A DNA stretch of 5,332 bases from Nitrososphaerota archaeon (lineage in GTDB: Archaea > Thermoproteota > Nitrososphaeria > Nitrososphaerales > UBA57): the NCBI GenBank assembly GCA_016180375.1, contig JACPBJ010000105.1, positions 1-5,332 on the forward strand. The letters are read 5' to 3'. Positions 1 through 5,255 of the stretch are shown here, piece after piece. How positions within the stretch are numbered: position 1 is the first letter of the stretch; every line of letters begins with the position of its first letter. Position numbers and translations under genes: made by a program. A model generated the notes under the pieces. It did no database searches. It had not been told where the DNA came from and saw nothing but the letters and a program-made list of their open reading frames with translations.

Positions 1-1
1 G

Positions 2-1063
2 CACCAGATTCACGCCCATGACCTCTGGGACATAGACTGCTCTTGGAACACTGCACTGGCTGTTGTCAATGGCAAGAAGACAGTCTTCAAGGAATGCAAG
101 GGTGGCTCTCTCTATGCTCTTGATGCTGCGACTGGTGAACCTATCTGGAAAACTGACTATTCTCCATACGCTAAGAGGGGAGCGCTTGCACCGAAACCAA
201 ACTATGAGGAGCTTCTAGATCCAAAGAGTGTGGCAGATATGACGAGGCCTTGGCTGTCCTATCCAGGCAATCAACCCAACTGGAGAAGAGTCGCAGGTGG
301 TGCAGAATCGGATGTTGCAATAGCGTACGGAAAAGTATATTCTAGCATATTCCATTCATGGGGTTATCAGACCTTCAGCTCGGTCGAACCAACACAGAGG
401 GGTTCCAGCGGCAGAGTTTCAGTTGCTGTACCTACTACACATCCGCGTAACACAACTCTATTTGCTCATGATCTCGCAACAGGAAGGCTGATCTGGAAGT
501 ATGATATAGACGAGGCAGGCATCAGAGGAGGAGCAACAGTTTCTGGAGGGCTAGTATGGATCCTTCCGAACGATGGAACGGTAAGAGCAATCGATGCAGA
601 AACGGGCAAGCTGGTGTGGTCAAAGTTCCACGGAGTAGCAGCCCCTGTGCAGCCGGTCTTCGGTGCTGATGGCGACGGGAAGATGAAGATGTTCATGATG
701 CTGGGTTCTGGAGGACTCATTGGAGGAGGAACACCGACTCCAGGTGCACTCCTCGCATATGGTCTGCCTGACCAGATACCCCAGCCGCAAGTGATTACCA
801 AGGAAGTTCCCAAGGAAGTGGTCAAGGAAGTCGTCAAGGAAGTCGTCAAGGAGGTGCCGAAAGAAGTGATCAAAGAAGTTCCAAAAGAGGTCATCAAGGA
901 AGTTCCCAAGGAAGTCATAAGAGAAGTCGTTAAAGAAGTGCCGAAGGAAGTAGTCAGGACTGTTACGGTGGAGACGATAAGCCCTATATCCTATGCAGCG
1001 ATAGGGATCGGAGTCGTCCTAATAGTCATGGCAGGAGTTCTCTTCACGAGAAGGAAGGCCTAG
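2..1063 (+). CDS. PQQ-type quinoprotein dehydrogenase-like beta-propeller, C-terminally membrane-anchored (5' partial)
   Basis: The open frame runs in from the left edge, so the start is missing and 353 residues are visible; the GTG at 230 is internal. The opening HAHDLWD resembles the HDxWD segment that follows the catalytic Asp in PQQ alcohol dehydrogenases, implying that roughly 300 N-terminal residues are lost. Three tryptophan-type blade motifs follow: LYALDAATGEPIW (about 37-49), LFAHDLATGRLIW (about 153-165) and VRAIDAETGKLVW (about 194-206). GALLAYGLPD (about 248-257) matches the usual end of the propeller in this family. Residues 267-318 form a KEV-x repeat stalk, 329-348 a membrane helix, and TRRKA a basic cytoplasmic tail. 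The inferred role is oxidation of an alcohol or sugar outside the cell, with electrons passed to the membrane. The substrate and PQQ binding cannot be judged because the cofactor-pocket residues lie mostly upstream; a non-enzymatic PQQ-like propeller is the alternative. Confidence 0.88.
   Translation, partial: HQIHAHDLWDIDCSWNTALAVVNGKKTVFKECKGGSLYALDAATGEPIWKTDYSPYAKRGALAPKPNYEELLDPKSVADMTRPWLSYPGNQPNWRRVAGGAESDVAIAYGKVYSSIFHSWGYQTFSSVEPTQRGSSGRVSVAVPTTHPRNTTLFAHDLATGRLIWKYDIDEAGIRGGATVSGGLVWILPNDGTVRAIDAETGKLVWSKFHGVAAPVQPVFGADGDGKMKMFMMLGSGGLIGGGTPTPGALLAYGLPDQIPQPQVITKEVPKEVVKEVVKEVVKEVPKEVIKEVPKEVIKEVPKEVIREVVKEVPKEVVRTVTVETISPISYAAIGIGVVLIVMAGVLFTRRKA
800..955 (+). repeat. 13-unit tetrapeptide (12-bp) tandem repeat encoding a KEV-x stalk
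   Basis: Thirteen consecutive in-frame 12-base units encode K/R-E-V followed by P, V or I. The fourth residues in order are P,V,V,V,P,I,P,I,P,I,V,P,V, so units 5-10 form three KEVP-KEVI octapeptides. The codons differ at synonymous sites (aag/aaa, gaa/gag, gtt/gtg/gtc/gta), although units 3 and 4 are identical and unit 2 differs from them by one base. The segment links the propeller to the membrane helix and is charge-balanced. Proline in five of the units argues against a continuous helical coiled coil; an extended wall-spanning stalk is more likely. Confidence 0.93.
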
Positions 1064-1086
1064 CAGGGCCTTTCCCTATCTTTTCT
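1053..1086 (+). terminator. Hairpin plus T-rich terminator after the quinoprotein gene
   Basis: AAGGCC (1055-1060) pairs with GGCCTT (1067-1072) around a 6-base loop, extended by a G-T and a G-C pair outward. The stop codon lies in the loop. A short T-rich run (TCTTTTCT, 1079-1086) follows. Archaeal termination depends mainly on the T-run, which is modest here. Confidence 0.5.
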
Positions 1087-1172
1087 AGAACCTTCATTCT
1101 ATCAAGCCTGCAGAGCAACCATTCTGATAGGCAAGAATTCGACAATTGACTAGACGATATTATCTAATCGCA

Positions 1173-1185
1173 GAAAACTAATATT
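1173..1185 (+). promoter_or_regulatory. Putative archaeal BRE/TATA promoter for the 53-residue ORF
   Basis: GAAAACTAATATT has a purine-rich BRE-like part followed by an A/T box centred near 1182. That centre is about 26 bases before the ATG at 1208, the spacing expected for a leaderless archaeal transcript. The match to a consensus TATA box is only approximate. Confidence 0.4.
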
Positions 1186-1207
1186 CCAGGATTGCCTTCC
1201 ATTACTT

Positions 1208-1369
1208 ATGGGACCTTGCGACGAAGAGGACATCAGGCTAGAATCTCTTCTGGAATGGTCCGTGTGCGGAAAACTTGAAGGCAAGGGAAAGCAGTTCTGC
1301 GAGGGTCTGATCAAAGAGCGTTTCTCTGAATTACTGAAGTGCGCAATTCCCGGTTCACTAACGGAATAG
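1208..1369 (+). CDS. Hypothetical 53-residue protein with four cysteines
   Basis: ATG at 1208 to TAG at 1367-1369, 53 residues. I do not recognise the family. The N-terminus is acidic (CDEED at 4-8) and the middle looks amphipathic and helical (LESLLEW, then CEGLIKERFSELLKC). Cysteines fall at 4, 20, 31 and 45, and the core CGKLEGKGKQFCEGLIKERF is rich in K, E and G with no low-complexity drift, which is more protein-like than random frames nearby. There is no signal peptide or membrane helix, so it is probably cytoplasmic. A TATA-like box about 26 bases upstream fits leaderless expression, and no Shine-Dalgarno site is seen. The cysteines could bind a metal or be incidental. It stands alone, downstream of the quinoprotein terminator. 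A chance ORF remains possible. Confidence 0.5.
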   Translation: MGPCDEEDIRLESLLEWSVCGKLEGKGKQFCEGLIKERFSELLKCAIPGSLTE

Positions 1370-1480
1370 CTACGCTTTTCCTGACTATATTACCGCAATG
1401 ACTGGACTCTGGCAGCCTGATTCACCGTTAGGAAGTAAGTAGCATGTAGAGCCGTCTCTAGCTCTAGCACTCTTTGTTAT

Positions 1481-1506
1481 CTGCAGGTCTAATGCTGTAC
1501 CTGCAG
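1481..1506. repeat. 8-bp perfect inverted repeat (hairpin)
   Basis: CTGCAGGT (1481-1488) and ACCTGCAG (1499-1506) are perfect reverse complements around a 10-base loop. Each arm contains the palindrome CTGCAG. Neither strand has a following T-run, so an intrinsic terminator is unlikely. A protein-binding site or an RNA hairpin are possible explanations. Confidence 0.55.
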
Positions 1507-1680
1507 GAATCGAAGGCATACTGCTGCTAAAAAACTGTATGCTTGAGTAATCTAATACTAGAGTACTATACCCATAGGGCCTGCATCTTATAGTTCCGAT
1601 TGCAAAGAAGCCGCCCGCACACACAACCCTCCTGTATAGGGGGATAGCTGGCGCCCCTGCGCAAAATATGTCTAGAGAGG

Positions 1681-1773
1681 ATGCGATATAGGGTCAAAAG
1701 AGCTAAAGACTTAGCCTTAGGAGCATTCGTAATCCTGCTGACTGTAATCGTATCTATCAGGAGAAGAACCTAG
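1681..1773 (+). CDS. Possible 30-residue single-helix membrane peptide
   Basis: ATG at 1681 to TAG at 1771-1773, 30 residues. A basic N-terminus (MRYRVKRAKD) precedes a hydrophobic stretch (LALGAFVILLTVIVSI, about 11-26) and a basic end (RRRT). This layout is typical of small one-span membrane proteins. The only upstream in-frame codons after the stop at 1645 lack ATG or GTG, which fixes the start. A purine-rich GAGAGG abuts the ATG but is too close for a normal ribosome site, and no convincing TATA box lies at leaderless distance. I do not recognise a family. The coding claim rests only on the hydrophobic, charge-flanked pattern, so chance is a serious alternative. Confidence 0.3.
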   Translation: MRYRVKRAKDLALGAFVILLTVIVSIRRRT

Positions 1774-1788
1774 GTGTATGCCACGATC

Positions 1789-1840
1789 CCCCCATCGTTT
1801 AACGGCCCCTAGCCCGGGGGGTACTAAACGATAGGGGGCC
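1789..1840. other. Strong GC-rich stem-loop with two alternative folds
   Basis: Fold A pairs CCCCC+ATCGTTTA (1789-1801) with TAAACGAT+A+GGGGG (1825-1838): 13 pairs with a single bulged A at 1833, and an inner C4/G4 pairing (1806-1809 with 1816-1819) is possible. Fold B pairs GGCCCCT (1804-1810) with AGGGGGCC (1833-1840), seven pairs with one bulged G, and excludes the outer part of fold A. No T-run follows on either strand, so this is not a standard terminator. It lies between the 30-codon ORF and the 3' end of the glycosyltransferase gene. Confidence 0.6.
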
Positions 1841-1981
1841 TCCATCTCAAAAGATATTGCTCATCAGATACCAGATTTCCTGACACTCGGTGCCAAGTCC
1901 CTAAGCGCACCAGAACCATGTTTTGTGTAGCAATAGAGTTTCGAAGAGATTAACCCTCTCAGATTCGGATGCCATGGAGGC

Positions 1982-3865
1982 TTATTTTTCCAGCATCCTT
2001 TCCATTTTGTTACGCTCAATATCTTTCTTGGTGCCGCCTGCAAAGGTTTGGTCTTGAACGCTCCTAATGTATGCAACGGCTTGCTTGAACGCACGTGGAA
2101 GGTAAACCGGCCGCACGCTTGTACCATGAAGGGCAAAACCGGACCTTGCTCGAAGAATAAAGAATAAGAGTCCAACCGAAATTGGGACCATAGGGATGGA
2201 GGTTGGGAGTGTATTTGCAATTTCGGGTTGGAGATTAATGCTGGATGTCAACGAGTTTATGAGCGGATCTCGCAAATTAATGTTTGATACTACCGGGAGT
2301 ACGAGTCCCTCCAATCTTGCCATGAGGGTAGTTGAGAAGATTGGTCGCAAGTAGGGCTCGACGATCATCAATGCCGTGAGAGCCGATCCGATAAGTAGGG
2401 TCTTCCAAGGGTACCTCCTAATATGCTCAATGGAAGTGATGTTGGGGTAAGGGAGTTCAAGCACCCTCCGGGATAGAGAGCCATGTTGTATGAACAGCCT
2501 TCGATCGGTGGCTACCACCCTTCGCGAGCCAGATGACCAACTCTTGATCACCTGCTCTGGCTCTGACAGTGTAGATCTAACATCGGGCGGGATCTGCCCT
2601 AACCCGCTCTCTCTCACAAACGCTCGGGTTATCGACATATCTAAATCATCGATCAATTTCGAAAAAGTGAAGACACTTGCCCTGCTCCTTGCATTCGCTG
2701 CAAGCCTGTCTCGCAATGAGGGATCATCACACAATTTTTCAATTGTCTTTGCTGCCCCTTCTATGTCATCAGAACCTTTGACATGCATACCCTCCTGATC
2801 ATTTCTAATAAGCCACGATTGACCGCCGACTGCGGAGGTGATAACGGGAACGCCTTGAAACATGAACTCAAGTTGCGATAATCCAAGAGCCTCAAGCCTG
2901 CTTAGAATAATGTTTAGAAACGATGCCTTGATCAGCAGCATTTTCTCCCTTTCATCAACTTCCCCTAAGTAGGTAACGTTTGATAGTCTTCGCGCGGCTT
3001 CCTTTACTCCATCAGCATATTTTGAATCCCCGTGACCTGCAATGACGAAGTGTATGTCTTGCCTGTGTTGTAACTTCTCCGCTATCTGAATTACTGCTTT
3101 AGGGTTCTTGCGTCCCTCAGTCGTCCCTAGATAAGATACTATTTTCACATCATTTTTCAGGTTCAGCCACTTGTAGAACTCCTCCGAGCCTAGGGCTGCA
3201 AACCTAAGGAAAGACTCATCGTCTACACCGCCTGGGAATAAATAGCACTTATCCCGATTCGCACCCATTCTAACCTTCGCTTCCTCTTCATAAGGTGTAA
3301 CGACAAGCAGTAAGTTTGCAGCCCGGAATATCTGAGGAAGGGATATCTTATTCCAAGCGATCCTAAATGAGCGTTCAAGAAGAGAATACCTCTTTGGTGA
3401 GGGCTCTTGAAAATGAGACATATGGCAGAATACTACAGGATCTTGATATCCGCCTAAATCCCTGATGCTACGCCTCCACTCCACAAACTTTACAACATCC
3501 TCGGGGCCGTTCCAGAGCGTGCTATGGGTTATCAAGACATTTAGCTTAAGGTCGTTCACGATCCTCTCTAATGTGTGTATGAAGTCCCTGAAGACTATTC
3601 TACGGGGAGGCCATCTCGAAACATAGCTGTTCACCCTGATAACAGGAATCCCCAATTCATTATCTTCGGAATATGCATAATTCTTATCCTTCGGCAGACT
3701 TTCAGCGGGTATGATTTCGGTATCGTTGTGGTATAGGCTCGTGATCAGAAACGCATTATGTCCGATCTTCCTGAAGTACCTGACCATACGTTGAGCAACG
3801 AGTTCCTGCCCCTTGCTCATGCTCGTCTGATACATTATAACGCCTATTCGCTTCCTCAAGCACAT
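1982..3865 (-). CDS. GT4-family glycosyltransferase fused to a membrane-split bPH-like domain
   Basis: Residue numbers count from an upstream TTG at 3868. I prefer the ATG one codon later, which sits about 28 bases from a TATA box. Residues 6-420 form a GT-B, GT4-type glycosyltransferase: an N-terminal Rossmann half (RIGVIMYQTSMSKGQELVA), FPGGVDDESF (211-220), GTTEGRKNPK (248-257), FVIAGHGD (274-281) and the nucleotide-sugar-binding EX7E motif (E326, E334 in EALGLSQLEFMFQGVPV). It should transfer a sugar from an NDP-sugar donor. Residues about 434-489 resemble the first half of a bacterial PH (bPH2/YdbT-like) domain (RRVVATDRRLFIQHGSLSRR, then ELPYPNITSIE). Two membrane segments follow (about 490-506 and 558-575), and then what looks like the closing half (FALHGTSVRPVYLPRAFKQA). 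The enzyme is therefore probably held at the inner membrane face. It is divergent from the MscS/HAD pair. Donor, acceptor and product are unknown. Confidence 0.88.
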   Translation of the reverse strand: MCLRKRIGVIMYQTSMSKGQELVAQRMVRYFRKIGHNAFLITSLYHNDTEIIPAESLPKDKNYAYSEDNELGIPVIRVNSYVSRWPPRRIVFRDFIHTLERIVNDLKLNVLITHSTLWNGPEDVVKFVEWRRSIRDLGGYQDPVVFCHMSHFQEPSPKRYSLLERSFRIAWNKISLPQIFRAANLLLVVTPYEEEAKVRMGANRDKCYLFPGGVDDESFLRFAALGSEEFYKWLNLKNDVKIVSYLGTTEGRKNPKAVIQIAEKLQHRQDIHFVIAGHGDSKYADGVKEAARRLSNVTYLGEVDEREKMLLIKASFLNIILSRLEALGLSQLEFMFQGVPVITSAVGGQSWLIRNDQEGMHVKGSDDIEGAAKTIEKLCDDPSLRDRLAANARSRASVFTFSKLIDDLDMSITRAFVRESGLGQIPPDVRSTLSEPEQVIKSWSSGSRRVVATDRRLFIQHGSLSRRVLELPYPNITSIEHIRRYPWKTLLIGSALTALMIVEPYLRPIFSTTLMARLEGLVLPVVSNINLRDPLINSLTSSINLQPEIANTLPTSIPMVPISVGLLFFILRARSGFALHGTSVRPVYLPRAFKQAVAYIRSVQDQTFAGGTKKDIERNKMERMLEK

Positions 3866-3882
3866 CAACCATACGTTCTTTC

Positions 3883-3898
3883 AATAAAAAGATATTTA
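3883..3898. promoter_or_regulatory. Bidirectional core promoter between the glycosyltransferase and MscS-like genes
   Basis: On the + strand, AAAAAGATATTTA (3886-3898) reads as BRE plus TATA box centred near 3895, 36 bases before the ATG at 3931, predicting a leader of about 10 bases. On the - strand the same block reads TAAATATCTTTTTATT; using TAAATATC as TATA puts the start of transcription close to 3868, nearly leaderless for the ATG at 3865. The gap between the two start codons is only 65 bases, so the two directions must share this block. Confidence 0.6.
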
Positions 3899-3930
3899 CT
3901 CTAGATGGGCTCTTTCTTGGCAGGCTTACT

Positions 3931-4404
3931 ATGGAAGTGGAACCGAGGTTTATCTATACTGTCATGTTAACGGCCTTGTTCGTATTCTTAGCCTTCATTA
4001 CCCATAATGTTGTAGGTAAACAGCTAAAAGGGCTCGGAGGGTACAGAAGATTTCTCTATCTTTGGACGGTCGTCATAACTCTGGTGATCCTAGGCCAGAT
4101 AGGCTACATATGGGGCTTATTTGACCTGCTGGTAGGTTCTCTCACTGCTGCCGGCGTCTTTGGTCTAATAATTGCTTTGGCCATTCTGCCCTTGTTGACA
4201 GATATGATAAATGGGATTCTTATTCATCTGGATAGAGAGATAGATATAGGAACAGACATCGAGATTGATGGCAAGAGAGGAATCATCGATGAAATTTCAC
4301 TGACCAGAACGAAGATACTTAATGAAGAATACACTTTGCTAGTGCCGAACAGAAAGTTCAGGGAGAACGTCGTCATAATTAGGAAAAGAAAAGGTGCTAT
4401 ATGA
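3931..4404 (+). CDS. Minimal MscS-like mechanosensitive ion channel
   Basis: 157 residues, starting at the ATG 36 bases after the TATA box. Three hydrophobic segments are visible (about 8-28, 41-61 and 68-98). The third, glycine/alanine-rich AAGVFGLIIALAILPLLTDM, resembles the pore-lining TM3 of MscS. It runs into the signature beta domain: INGILIHLDREIDIGTDIEI (93-112), GKRGIIDEISLTRTKI and the family-typical PN at 139-140 (YTLLVPN). MscS channels open under membrane tension and release solutes on osmotic downshock. The protein stops about 17 residues after the PN motif, so it lacks the C-terminal alpha/beta cage of classical MscS (E. coli MscS is 286 residues). The end is a natural TGA inside an 11-base overlap with the next gene, and no frameshift remnant is seen, so the short form looks genuine. 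The two genes are almost surely cotranscribed. Confidence 0.9.
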   Translation: MEVEPRFIYTVMLTALFVFLAFITHNVVGKQLKGLGGYRRFLYLWTVVITLVILGQIGYIWGLFDLLVGSLTAAGVFGLIIALAILPLLTDMINGILIHLDREIDIGTDIEIDGKRGIIDEISLTRTKILNEEYTLLVPNRKFRENVVIIRKRKGAI

Positions 4405-5185
4405 TGCCTCCAAGTGTATTCAAGTGAAGATAGAAGCCATTTTTACGGATTATGATGGTACACTAAGTTCAGCGCAAGTTCCTAGAGAAGAAGCATACGT
4501 AACACCCAGCCTGCTACGAGTTCTGCAAAAACTGAGTAGCAAGATACCGATAGCCGTGATCACAACAAAAGATTTAGGCTTTGTAAAGGAGAGAGTTCCC
4601 TTTGCCCATGCTATTGCTGCTGTATGTGGACTTGAGCTGCAAATTGGCGGCAAGCTGGTCTTGGATCAGCGTGTGAAGGGGAAAATCGAGCTAGTGAACA
4701 GCGCATATTATGATGTCGTCAAAAACATAGCGGTGATGGACGATAAGATAATCGTCGAGAGGAAAACTATTGGTAAAAGCGATTTGGTAGCCTTCTGTGT
4801 AGATTGGAGGATATCACACAATTGGGGAAAGTCTAAGAGGATTGTTAAGCCCGTTTTAACCAAATGCAAGAACCTAGGATTGTATGTTGTAGAGTCAAAT
4901 CTTCATCCCTTTGCCGACGTTTATGCAATCAAGATCGATAAAGATACCGCCTTCCTAAAAGTGAAAAGAGGGCTTGGTTTGCACGGTCCCATCGTGTATC
5001 TGGGAGATTCAGAAGCCGATAATGCAGCCTTTAAGCTGGCAAATATCTCGATAGGAATCAAATACGGGAGGCCAGCTTCTAACCTGCAATGTCAATACCA
5101 TATTAATTTTGATGAACTGGATGGGTTTCTTTCCAGTCTATTAGACTCAAATCTTGATTTCGTACCTAGCATGGCACAGGGATGA
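4394..5185 (+). CDS. HAD-superfamily (IIB-type) sugar-phosphate phosphatase, trehalose-phosphatase-like
   Basis: 263 residues from GTG at 4394, overlapping the channel gene by 11 bases. An internal GTG at 4424 would give MKIEAIFTDYDGTL, the common N-terminus of this family, and is a real alternative; a weak AGGAAAAG before 4394 favours the longer form. Motif I is DYDGT (nucleophile D19, acid/base D21), motif II is ITTK (T57/T58), the motif III lysine is probably K183 in KIDKDTAFLKV, and motif IV is YLGDSEAD (D205, D209). The roughly 120-residue insert between motifs II and III is a C2-type cap, as in trehalose-6-phosphate, sucrose-phosphate and mannosyl-3-phosphoglycerate phosphatases; YLGDSEADNAAF resembles the trehalose-phosphatase YxGDDxTDEDAF. 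It should hydrolyse a phosphomonoester, probably of a sugar, in the cytoplasm. Phosphoglycolate phosphatase is an alternative. Its neighbours, a GT4 enzyme and an MscS channel, favour an osmolyte pathway. Confidence 0.88.
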   Translation: MLYDASKCIQVKIEAIFTDYDGTLSSAQVPREEAYVTPSLLRVLQKLSSKIPIAVITTKDLGFVKERVPFAHAIAAVCGLELQIGGKLVLDQRVKGKIELVNSAYYDVVKNIAVMDDKIIVERKTIGKSDLVAFCVDWRISHNWGKSKRIVKPVLTKCKNLGLYVVESNLHPFADVYAIKIDKDTAFLKVKRGLGLHGPIVYLGDSEADNAAFKLANISIGIKYGRPASNLQCQYHINFDELDGFLSSLLDSNLDFVPSMAQG

Positions 5186-5255
5186 GTCTACTCCGATTAC
5201 GTCCAAACACCCGTATTGCTTACTATCGCTAATCTAGTCGGGACTTCTAGTCAGG

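Larger units (their letters stand above)
1370..1981. other. Long intergenic region with no confident gene, containing inverted repeats
   Basis: About 600 bases separate the 53-residue ORF from the 3' end of the glycosyltransferase gene. Apart from one possible 30-codon ORF at 1681, no frame shows recognisable protein sequence. The region contains an 8-bp inverted repeat (1481-1506), a strong GC-rich stem-loop (1789-1840) and two copies of ATAGGGGG (1636-1643 and 1831-1838). I looked for tRNA T-arm motifs, 5S rRNA, SRP RNA and RNase P RNA signatures by eye and saw none. It may hold an unrecognised non-coding RNA or the decayed remains of a gene or element. Confidence 0.5.

Noticed and set aside
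466..918. 150-codon open frame on the - strand rich in TSL/TSF repeats
   Set aside because: It is the antisense reading of the quinoprotein gene; its repeats are just the reverse strand of the KEV-x tandem codons.
800..955. The 12-base tandem repeat considered as a CRISPR-like array
   Set aside because: Units are contiguous, in frame and have no spacers; this is protein-coding repeat sequence.
1099..1130. CTATCA / TGATAG inverted repeat upstream of the 53-residue ORF
   Set aside because: Only 6 bp with a 20-base loop; too weak to separate from chance.
1385..1624. 79-codon open frame on the - strand in the gene-poor region
   Set aside because: The translation has no recognisable domain, no promoter or ribosome site was seen, and its composition looks random. 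It also overlaps the inverted repeat.
1804..1840. GGCCCCTAGCC...GGGGGCC resembling a tRNA acceptor stem and D-arm start
   Set aside because: Only 37 bases separate the arms, and no anticodon arm or GTTC-type T-arm is present within or after it.
1945..1961. Short AGAG/CTCT dyad just after the glycosyltransferase stop, considered as its terminator
   Set aside because: The stem is about 5 pairs and no T-run follows on the - strand.
1864..2220. 118-codon open frame on the - strand overlapping the end of the glycosyltransferase gene
   Set aside because: It is a shifted frame of the glycosyltransferase C-terminal region that runs on past its stop; the translation is low in protein-like features, and the glycosyltransferase frame keeps recognisable family sequence through here.
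2490..2798. 102-codon open frame on the + strand
   Set aside because: Antisense shadow of the glycosyltransferase gene, with no recognisable domain.
4450..4653. 67-codon open frame on the - strand
   Set aside because: Antisense shadow of the HAD phosphatase N-terminal region, where the + strand encodes motifs I and II.
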